A stretch of 15,829 nucleotides of DNA. Source: Porphyromonadaceae bacterium UBA3327. GTDB taxonomy: Bacteria; Bacteroidota; Bacteroidia; Bacteroidales; Muribaculaceae. The stretch is taken from the NCBI GenBank assembly GCA_002361155.1, contig DERZ01000009.1, positions 1 to 15,829 on the forward strand. The letters are read 5' to 3'. The notes beneath the pieces are model-generated. The model did not search any database, was not told the DNA's origin, and was given only the letters and a program-made list of their open reading frames with translations. Position 1 is the first letter of the stretch. The number at the start of each line of letters is the position of its first letter. Both the position numbers and the translations under genes were made by a program. Positions 1 to 6,822 of this stretch are shown here, one piece after another.

Positions 1-47
1 GTTTTTAAACAAGCTCTTAAACTGTCCGGTATATCTAAGCCTTTCAT
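1..47 (-). CDS. Partial downstream partner of the antitoxin-like gene (possible toxin), runs off the left edge
   Basis: On the minus strand an ATG at 47-45 overlaps the stop codon of the upstream small gene in an ATGA arrangement, and the frame stays open to the window edge (about 15 residues, starting MKGLDIPDSL). Such overlap usually marks translational coupling, as in toxin-antitoxin pairs, so the partner may be a toxin. Too little is visible to name a family; the visible residues do not recall RelE, YoeB or HicA. The identity is inference from position only. Confidence 0.35.
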   Translation of the reverse strand, partial: MKGLDIPDSLRACLK

Positions 48-295
48 AATCCCATGGATTTGAGCATAGACTCGACATTTGATGTGTCGATAGGTCCATC
101 CAGCTTATCGTCCTTTGCTTCTTCAAAAGACACCCGTGTCACCTCATTGGGTTCATGATATACCGCATCAAGGAGAAGACCTTCCACATAGTTGTTCAGG
201 CTTCTACGGTCCTTCGCGGCAAGTTCTTTCAATTTGTCAATAAGATAAGCGGGGGAGACGGAATACATGGGCTTTTTTTCGAGTGCCATGTCCAT
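44..295 (-). CDS. Antitoxin-like small protein (ribbon-helix-helix type suspected)
   Basis: A protein of about 83 residues. Its N-terminal half has the pattern PMYSV, then YLIDKLKELA, then DRRSLNNYVEGLLLDA. A beta-strand followed by two helices with RRSLNNYVE is typical of small Bacteroidales 'toxin-antitoxin system' proteins thought to be ribbon-helix-helix DNA binders. The C-terminal half is acidic (EEAKDDKLDG), as in antitoxin tails that wrap a toxin. The open frame extends upstream to an ATG at 328, but a good promoter element (315-322) lies inside that extension, so the start is placed at the ATG at 295; the ATG at 289 (MALEKKP) is equally possible. The stop overlaps the start of a following gene that leaves the window. 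The family is recognised by pattern only. As an antitoxin it would bind its partner and repress its own promoter. Confidence 0.6.
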   Translation of the reverse strand: MDMALEKKPMYSVSPAYLIDKLKELAAKDRRSLNNYVEGLLLDAVYHEPNEVTRVSFEEAKDDKLDGPIDTSNVESMLKSMGL

Positions 296-314
296 AATGA
301 TATCATTTTGATTG

Positions 315-322
315 CAAAGATA
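315..322 (-). promoter_or_regulatory. Bacteroidetes -7 promoter element for the antitoxin-like gene
   Basis: Read on the minus strand this is TATCTTTG, a full match to the Bacteroidetes -7 consensus TAnnTTTG. It lies about 20 nt upstream of the ATG at 295, giving a short leader. No clean TTTG is seen 19-20 nt further upstream, so the -33 element is weak. Confidence 0.55.
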
Positions 323-463
323 ATGCAATATATAATCCTAAACGAACTAATACTGGCTTTAATTTGTGCTCCGCACCAGCTTTTCACTGATATTTTGGAA
401 GGTACGGACTTTTCATTACTGTCAGATGTATTCATCCGAAAAATTCAACATAAGAACAACTGC

Positions 464-492
464 TGATGCAGGGTGATGCAGGGTGACGTAGG
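464..492. repeat. Short tandem repeat, 10-bp unit, about 2.9 copies
   Basis: The unit TGATGCAGGG occurs twice in a row and is followed by a third, diverged copy TGACGTAGG. The 10-bp period is close to one helical turn. A 9-bp inverted repeat, ACAACTGCT at 456-464 and AGCAGTTGT at 519-527, encloses it. It sits 50-80 bp upstream of the wzx promoter, where a regulator could bind, but function is unknown. Confidence 0.6.
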
Positions 493-542
493 CTTACTTT
501 AACTATTTCTGAAAAAATAGCAGTTGTCTGAGAAAAAATTGC

Positions 543-550
543 TAAATTTG
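543..550 (+). promoter_or_regulatory. Promoter -7 element for the polysaccharide operon
   Basis: TAAATTTG matches TAnnTTTG and is identical to the element before the DUF262 operon. A TTG at 524-526 lies 16 nt upstream, shorter than the usual 19-20, so the -33 element is imperfect. It is the only good element seen between 330 and 810 on this strand and is the likeliest start of transcription for wzx and the genes after it. Confidence 0.5.
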
Positions 551-637
551 TAGCCTGAAATGTTGTGTACTGAGAGCTTTTTTGATTTGATATTCTAAAT
601 AACTGCTTGAATCTGCGTGTATTGCAGCGTCAGGCAG

Positions 638-670
638 GATTTAGAGTTTAGGGACTTCCGATTCTAAATC
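638..670. repeat. Hairpin in the wzx leader
   Basis: GATTTAGA at 638-645 and TCTAAATC at 663-670 form a perfect 8-bp inverted repeat with a 17-nt loop; wobble pairs can lengthen the stem by two to three pairs on the inside and one on the outside. No U-run follows, so it is not a classical terminator. It could affect read-through or stability of the long leader. Confidence 0.45.
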
Positions 671-826
671 TAATAATTCCGATGCGGCATATAGGTGTGG
701 CGCTGTCACCTTTTCGTCCCCGATCTTTACTGGAACTACCTGAAAGACTGGCAAGCGTGAATCAGAATAGGGTGGTTGGAAGTAAATACTTTTTTTTGAT
801 AAGAACCTGATGGTTTCAGAAAGCAA
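641..826 (-). pseudogene. Possible C-terminal gene remnant
   Basis: The minus strand is open for 61 codons here. The last 45 or so residues, including VVPVKIGDEKVTAPHLYAAS and ELLDLESEVPKL, have the balanced composition of a real protein end, while the first residues overlap the wzx start and look random. It may be the tail of a gene cut off when the polysaccharide block was inserted. I do not recognise the family, and it could be a chance open frame. Confidence 0.25.
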
Positions 827-2345
827 TAAAAGAATTGCAAAGAATACAGGATTGCTGTATTTCCGGCTTATATTTCTGACGCTTATTAATTTATATACTG
901 TCAGAATTACGTTGGAAGTACTGGGTGTAGTCGATTATGGAATTTATAATGTAATTGGCAGTGTAGTAGCATCACTGTCTATCCTGACAGTAGCCATGTC
1001 AGCGGCGACTCAGCGTTTCTTATCATTCCATTTGGGAAAAAAAGACTATGAGGCTTACAGCAAAACATTTTCTCTTTTAATTGTCGCTTTTATTGTTCTT
1101 GCCATCATTTTGATTGTGATTGGTGAGATATCAGGTTATTTTTTTCTTAATGACTGGCTTAATATACCGGATGCGCGGCTGTTTGCTGCCAAGATAATAT
1201 ATCAGTTCTCTCTTCTGTCGTTTGGATTTGGACTTGTTGCCATTCCATATAATGCGTCGATTATAGCTAATGAGCGCATGGATGGTTTCGCGTTTTTCAG
1301 CATTATAGATGGATTTCTAAAGCTGGCAATCGTATTCGTTCTAATTCGATTTGCAGGCGACAGGTTGATATTATACGGATTATTGACTGCTGTTGAAGGA
1401 ATCGTGATGTTTTTGTCATATATGACTTATTGTCATGTCAAATTCAAATATTGCAAATACATTTGGGAATGGAATAAATCATTATTTAAAGAATTGTCAG
1501 CATATACCGGTTGGAATTTATTTGGATCGGTATCCGCAATGTTGACAACGCAGGGGCAGAATATATTGCTGAATATTTTTTTCGGTCCTGTCATTAATGC
1601 GGCTAAGGCAATAGGCGACAGGATATTTAATGTAATAAATGGTTTCTCTGCAAATCTATATATGGCTGTCTCTCCTCAGATCATTAAATCATACGCTGAG
1701 GGAAATATAGATCGAACAATGAATCTGGTAATGCGAAGTTCAAGAATATCATATTTCTTGATATTTATAATCGCATTTCCCCTGGTTTGTGAAATGGATT
1801 TTATTCTTGGAATATGGATTGGTAATAATTCCAGTTCGGCAGATATGGTGGCTTTTTCGAAGTTGATGCTTGTATATTGTATGGTGGTTTCGATGGAACA
1901 GCCCATTACGCGACTCATTCAGGCAACAGGAAGTATCAAGCGATATCAATTGACAGTAGGATCGGTCACGCTCAGTTTTATTCCATTAGCAGGTTTGTTC
2001 TTTTACTTGGGAGCGTCAGCACCAGCATCCATGATTATACTGATTGTCATTACATCAGTGGCTCAAGGATTAAGAGTCTATGTAGCTAATCGTCAAACCG
2101 GAATGGATGTGCGAAGATATTGTTCCGAAGTGCTGGTTCCATTGTTTGTCTCATCCGGCATTGCATCGATATTATATTTCATCAGGGTAAAATATATAGA
2201 GATTGAGACATGGAGTGGGGAAGTCTGTGTATTTATTGCCTTGATGCTGTCTGGTCTTGTTATCGTTTGGTTATGCGGGCTTAATAGGACAGATAAAGAG
2301 TATTTAGTCAATTTGGTAAACAGACGTGGAAATAAAGCGAAATGA
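810..2345 (+). CDS. wzx: Wzx-type polysaccharide repeat-unit flippase
   Basis: 511 residues, a normal length for a MATE/MOP-superfamily flippase, which moves undecaprenyl-linked repeat units across the inner membrane. The N-terminus (NKRIAKNTGLLYFRLIF at about 6-22, then LGVVDYGIYNV at about 38-48) and the motif AATQRFLSFHLGKK at about 65-78 are hallmarks of Bacteroidales Wzx proteins. By eye there are 12-14 hydrophobic segments spread over the whole chain. The ATG at 810 is chosen because the family motif starts within six residues of it. It is the first gene of the polysaccharide block and is separated from wzy by 230 nt carrying an inverted-repeat element. Base composition is AT-rich, as usual for such loci. 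Substrate cannot be deduced. Confidence 0.92.
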   Translation: MVSESNKRIAKNTGLLYFRLIFLTLINLYTVRITLEVLGVVDYGIYNVIGSVVASLSILTVAMSAATQRFLSFHLGKKDYEAYSKTFSLLIVAFIVLAIILIVIGEISGYFFLNDWLNIPDARLFAAKIIYQFSLLSFGFGLVAIPYNASIIANERMDGFAFFSIIDGFLKLAIVFVLIRFAGDRLILYGLLTAVEGIVMFLSYMTYCHVKFKYCKYIWEWNKSLFKELSAYTGWNLFGSVSAMLTTQGQNILLNIFFGPVINAAKAIGDRIFNVINGFSANLYMAVSPQIIKSYAEGNIDRTMNLVMRSSRISYFLIFIIAFPLVCEMDFILGIWIGNNSSSADMVAFSKLMLVYCMVVSMEQPITRLIQATGSIKRYQLTVGSVTLSFIPLAGLFFYLGASAPASMIILIVITSVAQGLRVYVANRQTGMDVRRYCSEVLVPLFVSSGIASILYFIRVKYIEIETWSGEVCVFIALMLSGLVIVWLCGLNRTDKEYLVNLVNRRGNKAK

Positions 2346-2380
2346 AATTGCAAAAATATAGACAACAATAAATGAGGGTC

Positions 2381-2471
2381 CTTACTTCATCGTTGCGTCA
2401 TCCTGAACACCGGTCTTTGAAGGATCCGCTCTGCCATTTCGGCGTTCAGGGTAACGCAATGATGAAGTAGG
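2381..2471. repeat. Imperfect inverted repeat, 28-bp arms, intergenic repetitive element
   Basis: Left arm 2381-2408 and right arm 2444-2471 are reverse complements at 24 of 28 positions, with a 35-nt loop; two of the four differences still allow wobble pairs in RNA. The arm ending GTCATCCTGAAC followed by a loop containing GAAGGATCC resembles the short palindromic intergenic repeats scattered in many bacterial genomes. It carries no open frame and no U-run. It could be a REP- or MITE-like unit, or an mRNA-stabilising or transcript-trimming hairpin between wzx and wzy. The family resemblance is from memory, not a search. Confidence 0.7.
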
Positions 2472-2575
2472 AGCTTCTCGAGAGTTAAGATGTGTCTGGC
2501 CGCACCTCTTAGTAATTTGAAATAACACCCTTGAAATCCGAGGGATACTATAAGAAAAACCAAGCGTACATATAG

Positions 2576-3751
2576 ATGTGGAACTTGTTTAGAATACTTA
2601 ATCTTGTGATGTACTTTATGACATCATTTGTTTGGTGGTCATTTAGTCTTCCTTTGAATGCAACAGTCGCTGTGCTGGATGTATTGATGTTGGTATGCCT
2701 GTATTTTAATCCAAAAAAGTATATAATATTCAAGAACATCCCGATAATTCTGACTGTAATAATACTATTGTCTGCGCTTAGTGCCTACACTATTGGGCCG
2801 AGTTATGGACTGAGTAATTTTTTTGTATATTTGCCGGTTCTGATGTTATATGCTCTTAAACCGGAATGGAAGGCTGATTTATTATCATATATCACGAAAT
2901 GGTTCTCGATAATATTGGGAATATCGCTCTTGGTTTATCTGTTGGCTATTACTGGTATTATACCTCCGATAGGACGATTTGTTGCAGGTGATCTTCCGTA
3001 TCCCCCTTATGAAAATTATATTTTTTTCATAAAAACAAGAGGATACAATGCATTTTATCGGTTTAACGGGCCTTTTTTGGAGCCGGGTCATTTGTCAATG
3101 ATTGTGGCCATTCTGCTATATGCAAATAAATATGATTTCAAGAATAACAGATATCTGTGGGTATTGTTGGTGACGATTGTGTTATCGTTTGGGCTTGCAG
3201 GATATGTGATTACAATAATTGGATTCCTGATGATTAAATTGAAGAGTATCCGAAATGTTGTAATTCTAAGTGTCGTGTCTTTCGTTTCGGTTTATGTGGT
3301 AACCGATTTGTGGAACGATGGAGACAATCCTGTAAATATATTGATATTCGAACGTCTTCAGTATGACGAAAAGAAAGGTATAGCGGGTAACAATAGAACG
3401 GTTCAGGCAACAGATAAGCTGTTCAGTACGAGTTCTAAATACGGAGAATTATGGCTGGGGTTAGGCAAAGATGGCATCAACAATAGTTCCATCAAAGGTG
3501 CAGGTTTTAAAATTTACCTCCTGAAAAATGGAATTATTGCAACGATGCTGGTATTTTGTCTTTATTGGCTTTTAATGCCAAGAAAATGTGACAAAAGATA
3601 CGCATATTCATTCCTCGTTCTTATGACTTTGATATTTCTACAAAGAGCATATCCATCCTGGTACACGTGGCTGTTGCCATATATTTTGGGAATAGGAGTA
3701 ACACAAAAATATGTTGCCAAGAAGCGGTTTCTTTTAATAAAAAGCAACTGA
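2576..3751 (+). CDS. wzy: Wzy-type O-antigen/capsule polymerase
   Basis: 391 residues, strongly hydrophobic, with about ten membrane segments by eye and a large polar loop in the middle, the usual build of Wzy polymerases that join lipid-linked repeat units in the periplasm. The motif RFNGPFLEPGHLSMI at about 162-176, followed by LLYANKYDFKNNR and the hydrophobic LSFGLAGYV, is typical of Bacteroidales members of the O-antigen ligase/polymerase superfamily. Wzy proteins are very variable, so the repeat unit cannot be read from the sequence. The gene lies 10 nt before the next glycosyltransferase, consistent with one operon. The alternative is an O-antigen ligase, but location next to wzx favours polymerase. 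Confidence 0.85.
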   Translation: MWNLFRILNLVMYFMTSFVWWSFSLPLNATVAVLDVLMLVCLYFNPKKYIIFKNIPIILTVIILLSALSAYTIGPSYGLSNFFVYLPVLMLYALKPEWKADLLSYITKWFSIILGISLLVYLLAITGIIPPIGRFVAGDLPYPPYENYIFFIKTRGYNAFYRFNGPFLEPGHLSMIVAILLYANKYDFKNNRYLWVLLVTIVLSFGLAGYVITIIGFLMIKLKSIRNVVILSVVSFVSVYVVTDLWNDGDNPVNILIFERLQYDEKKGIAGNNRTVQATDKLFSTSSKYGELWLGLGKDGINNSSIKGAGFKIYLLKNGIIATMLVFCLYWLLMPRKCDKRYAYSFLVLMTLIFLQRAYPSWYTWLLPYILGIGVTQKYVAKKRFLLIKSN

Positions 3752-3761
3752 TGCATTCATT

Positions 3762-4928
3762 ATGAAAATATTGTATGTATTGAATTCCACCAATGCCGAG
3801 GGTGGCGCCACACGTTCGTTTGACAATCTTCTAAATGAATTGCTTGTACGGGGGAACGATGCCTTGGTTGTAATGCCTGATACAGGCGGCTATTATAAAG
3901 TGCTAAAAGGAAAGGGTGTATCAATATATGCGACACCGTATGAATCGGATATCATTCCTTCTTTGAGAACAACAAGAGACAAAATATTATTCCTTCCCAG
4001 ACTTATTAGAAATAAATGTCATAATTATATCGCTGTCAAAAAAATAGTAAAGATTTGTGAGGAGTTTGAGCCTGACTTGATTCATACTAATGTTTCCCCG
4101 ATTTCAATTGGTTATTTGGTTTCAAAAAAATTGAGAATACCGCACATCTATCATGTGCGCGAATATGGAGACAAGGATTTTGATTTAAAAATCATAAAGA
4201 TAAAGCAAAGGCTTGCAGATTCATATACCATATCGATAACAAAGGATATATCAAAATATAGGAATTTGAATGATGAAAGGAAGGATTGTGTAATTTACAA
4301 CGGAATCTATCCTTTGTCTTCAATAAGAAAAAAATTTCCTAAAGAACGGTATTTGTTTTATGCCGGAAGATTGACTGTTAAAAAAGGATTTGGATTTATG
4401 ATGGACGCGTATATCGATTACGCAAAATCAGCCGGAAATCACTTGAGAATGATAGTTGCCGGTGGCCAATCCGGTATGGAGTCCCATGAATTATGTAATA
4501 GTATCCGGGATAGATTGGAATATGAGGGTTTGTCAGAGTCTGTAGACTGGCTGGGAGTAATAGATAATGTAGATGAATACATGCTTGATTCAGTGGCCAC
4601 GGTTGTACCTTCCGTATGCGAGGGTTTTGGCCGGGTCGTTGCAGAAGCGATGTTTAATGGCTCTCTTGTTATAGGTCGGGATTCTGGAGGCATTAAAGAG
4701 CAATTTGATAATGGAGTACATGTTACGGGAGATGAAATTGGTCTGAGGTTCAATACCAGGGAAGAACTGATAGCGCACTTTATGCGCTTGACTGAAGATG
4801 CATCATTCATTGAGCCGTATATAGACAGGTCTCAGGAATGCGTGAAAAAACTATATTCCAATGATAACAATGCCAAGTCAATACTTTCTTTTTATGAGAA
4901 GATTCTTCAAGGCCGCGCAATCGGTTAA
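3762..4928 (+). CDS. GT4-family glycosyltransferase
   Basis: 388 residues with a GT-B fold. The N-terminal acceptor domain starts MKILYVLNSTNAEGGATRSF, with the glycine-rich loop typical of GT4. The C-terminal nucleotide-sugar domain shows AGRLTVKKGFGFM at about 201-213 (R203 and K208 in the positions that hold the phosphates) and the E-x7-E motif EGFGRVVAE at 287-295, then GRDSGGIKEQF. It would add one sugar to the lipid-linked repeat unit at the cytoplasmic face of the membrane; the sugar is not predictable. It starts 10 nt after wzy and is followed by 50 nt before the acetyltransferase. Confidence 0.9.
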   Translation: MKILYVLNSTNAEGGATRSFDNLLNELLVRGNDALVVMPDTGGYYKVLKGKGVSIYATPYESDIIPSLRTTRDKILFLPRLIRNKCHNYIAVKKIVKICEEFEPDLIHTNVSPISIGYLVSKKLRIPHIYHVREYGDKDFDLKIIKIKQRLADSYTISITKDISKYRNLNDERKDCVIYNGIYPLSSIRKKFPKERYLFYAGRLTVKKGFGFMMDAYIDYAKSAGNHLRMIVAGGQSGMESHELCNSIRDRLEYEGLSESVDWLGVIDNVDEYMLDSVATVVPSVCEGFGRVVAEAMFNGSLVIGRDSGGIKEQFDNGVHVTGDEIGLRFNTREELIAHFMRLTEDASFIEPYIDRSQECVKKLYSNDNNAKSILSFYEKILQGRAIG

Positions 4929-4978
4929 AAGGTCACATGTCAGACTATACTGTTTAAATTCCCTGAAAAAGCAGGTCA

Positions 4979-5632
4979 ATGAGTAAAGCATTAAAATCGG
5001 TATTTCACACGGCTCTGATTGCTTCTAAGGCGATTTCTTTATGGGGACTTTTGCCTGTGGGGAAAATATGGTATTTTATGTATATCTTCCGTAGAGGCTT
5101 GTGTACCGGAAGAAATATGCATAGGTTTAAGTCCTTTGGCAAAGATTCCATGCTTGCGCCGGGATTGATATTGTTACATCCGGAAAATATTACCATAGGA
5201 TCAAATTCGTCGATTATGCGGAATTGCGTGATTGAAACGATTCCGGTTAAAAACGTTAAGCCTGTATTGGCTATAGGGAATGAGGTGAGCATAGGTGAAT
5301 ATTCGCATATAACTTGTGCGAATAAGATTGTTATCGGCAACGGTTTGCTGACAGGACGGTTTGTTTTGATTACAGACAATTCTCATGGACGCAACTTATT
5401 TTCTGAAATGGATGTAAGGCCTTTGGGGAGAGAGGTGTATTCCAAAGGACCGGTAATAATAGAAGAAAATGTATGGATAGGGGACAAGGTGACGATTCTT
5501 CCGGGAGTGACAGTGGGACAAGGTGCTGTCATTGCGGCAAATTCAGTGGTGTCTAAAGATGTGCCGGCATTCTCTGTTGTTGGAGGTATTCCGGCGAAAG
5601 TTATTAAAAATATCAGCAATGACAGACATTAA
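4979..5632 (+). CDS. Hexapeptide-repeat O-acetyltransferase (LbetaH/WbbJ-like)
   Basis: 217 residues. From about residue 60 there are hexapeptide repeats with the [I/V]-G-x-x-x pattern (ITIGSNSSI, LAIGNEVSIG, IVIGNGLL), a loop ITDNSHG at 131-137 holding the likely catalytic histidine H136, and the C-terminal signature WIGDKVTILPGVTVGQGAVI followed by GIPAKVIK. This is the left-handed beta-helix of the galactoside/maltose acetyltransferase family, trimeric and acetyl-CoA dependent. The N-terminal 50 residues are basic and partly hydrophobic, suggesting membrane contact. In this setting it probably acetylates a sugar of the repeat unit. The stop codon overlaps the start of the next gene by 14 nt, so the two are likely co-translated. 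Confidence 0.88.
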   Translation: MSKALKSVFHTALIASKAISLWGLLPVGKIWYFMYIFRRGLCTGRNMHRFKSFGKDSMLAPGLILLHPENITIGSNSSIMRNCVIETIPVKNVKPVLAIGNEVSIGEYSHITCANKIVIGNGLLTGRFVLITDNSHGRNLFSEMDVRPLGREVYSKGPVIIEENVWIGDKVTILPGVTVGQGAVIAANSVVSKDVPAFSVVGGIPAKVIKNISNDRH

Positions 5633-6761
5633 GGTCATACCGTTATATCTTCCGCAGTTTCATCGGATTCCCGAAAACGATGAATGGTGGGGCGAGGGTT
5701 TTACAGAATGGGTAAATGTCAAAGTCGCCAGACCGTTGTTCGAAGGGCATTATCAGCCGAGAGTTCCCCTGCACGACAATTATTATGATTTGTCAGATGT
5801 GGAGACTTTGAAGTGGCAGTGCAAAATCGCAAAAGAATATGGTATATATGGTTTTGCGATGTATCACTATTGGTTTAACGGACATCTGCTTCTGGAAAAA
5901 CCGATGGAAATGCTTCTCGATCATCCGGAGATTGACATGAATTATTGCATTTCGTGGGCTAATCATGACTGGAATGACAGTTGGAAAGCAACTGCCGGAA
6001 ATGTGCGGACGCTGATCGCGCATGATTTTGATGACGAGGAGGACTGGGTGAATCATTTCAACTATATGTTGAAATTTTTCAAAGATCCCCGCTATATGAA
6101 GGAAGATGGTATGCCATTGCTTATCATATATGTACCCCAGCTGATAGACAAACTTGACAAGATGCTGGACTTGTGGACATCCATGGCAAAAGAAAGCGGC
6201 TTGCCGGGAATCAAGTATATATATCAGAGTGTGACGGCATGCATCGACAAAGGGTGGGATAGAAGCCGCTTTGCGTATGGAATTCAGTTCCATCCTGGCT
6301 ACGTTCAGTATATGACAGGAAAGGCTTCATCCCGGTGGTGGTTCAACTTTGTGGTGAAGTATTCAAGAAAAGTCAAAAAATTATTAGGGATAAAACGGGG
6401 TCTGGCGGTCATTACTCAGAAAGAGGTCAAAAAGGTCAGCTATGACAGCGATTGGGAAAAGATTTTGTCTTTGAAGCCGGAGAACTCGACAATGATCCCG
6501 TCGGCCATGGTGGATTGGGACAATACTCCCCGCAAACAGACTTCCGGATGGTGTTATACCGGAGCTGATCCGGAAAAATTTAAAAAATATTTCCGGAGTC
6601 TTGTTGAAAAAACAAGGAAGGAGTATAGAACCGACAAAATATTTATTTTTGCCTGGAATGAATGGGCGGAAGGTGGATATCTCGAACCTGATGAAAAATA
6701 TGGTTTAGGATATTTAGAGGCAATAAGAGATGTGTTGACCGAGAATAATGAAGTTGTCTGA
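5619..6761 (+). CDS. WbsX/GH99-like polysaccharide biosynthesis protein
   Basis: 380 residues from the ATG at 5619; an open frame continues upstream to 5523, but those residues are the acetyltransferase gene in another frame, and the family motif starts right after 5619. It carries the signatures of the WbsX family (related to glycoside hydrolase family 99): YLPQFHRIPENDEWWGEGFTEW at 10-31 (given in two parts: YLPQFH and WWGEGFTEW), GFAMYHYWFNG at 78-88, and AWNEWAEGGYLEPD at 345-358. These proteins are common in O-antigen and capsule loci and are often called glycosyltransferases, though the reaction is poorly known. At 112-118 it reads SWANHDW where relatives usually have WANE, so an acidic residue is replaced by His. 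It overlaps the acetyltransferase by 14 nt. Confidence 0.85.
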   Translation: MTDIKVIPLYLPQFHRIPENDEWWGEGFTEWVNVKVARPLFEGHYQPRVPLHDNYYDLSDVETLKWQCKIAKEYGIYGFAMYHYWFNGHLLLEKPMEMLLDHPEIDMNYCISWANHDWNDSWKATAGNVRTLIAHDFDDEEDWVNHFNYMLKFFKDPRYMKEDGMPLLIIYVPQLIDKLDKMLDLWTSMAKESGLPGIKYIYQSVTACIDKGWDRSRFAYGIQFHPGYVQYMTGKASSRWWFNFVVKYSRKVKKLLGIKRGLAVITQKEVKKVSYDSDWEKILSLKPENSTMIPSAMVDWDNTPRKQTSGWCYTGADPEKFKKYFRSLVEKTRKEYRTDKIFIFAWNEWAEGGYLEPDEKYGLGYLEAIRDVLTENNEVV

Positions 6762-6822
6762 ATCCTCTCTATCGTCCTGAGCAACTAAATAATATTGAGA
6801 ATATAATATAAGATAGCAGACC

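Larger units (their letters stand above)
329..809. other. Non-coding stretch between the divergent small gene and wzx
   Basis: These 481 nt hold no convincing gene. They contain a 10-bp tandem repeat (464-492) framed by a 9-bp inverted repeat (456-464 and 519-527), a promoter element (543-550), a hairpin (638-670), and a short minus-strand open frame that may be a gene remnant (641-826). From the promoter to the wzx start is about 260 nt, so the polysaccharide transcript would have a long leader, as is common for Bacteroidales capsule operons. No UpxY/UpxZ-type regulator gene is present. Confidence 0.6.

Noticed and set aside
464..492. CRISPR array
   Set aside because: The repeat unit is 10 bp with no spacers and no cas genes are in the window.
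456..527. Invertible capsule promoter between the 9-bp inverted repeats
   Set aside because: The promoter at 543-550 lies outside the arms, the arms are only 9 bp, and no invertase gene is present. Known Bacteroides invertible promoters have longer arms around the promoter.
2381..2471. Intrinsic terminator between wzx and wzy
   Set aside because: The stem is far too long and imperfect, the loop is 35 nt, and no U-run follows.
5523..5618. Longer WbsX protein starting at 5523
   Set aside because: The extra 32 residues are the acetyltransferase gene read in another frame and do not resemble the family; the conserved start follows the ATG at 5619.
5793..6293. Minus-strand 166-codon open frame within the WbsX-like gene
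   Set aside because: It is the complement of a strongly conserved protein and has no own signals; its translation has no recognisable pattern.
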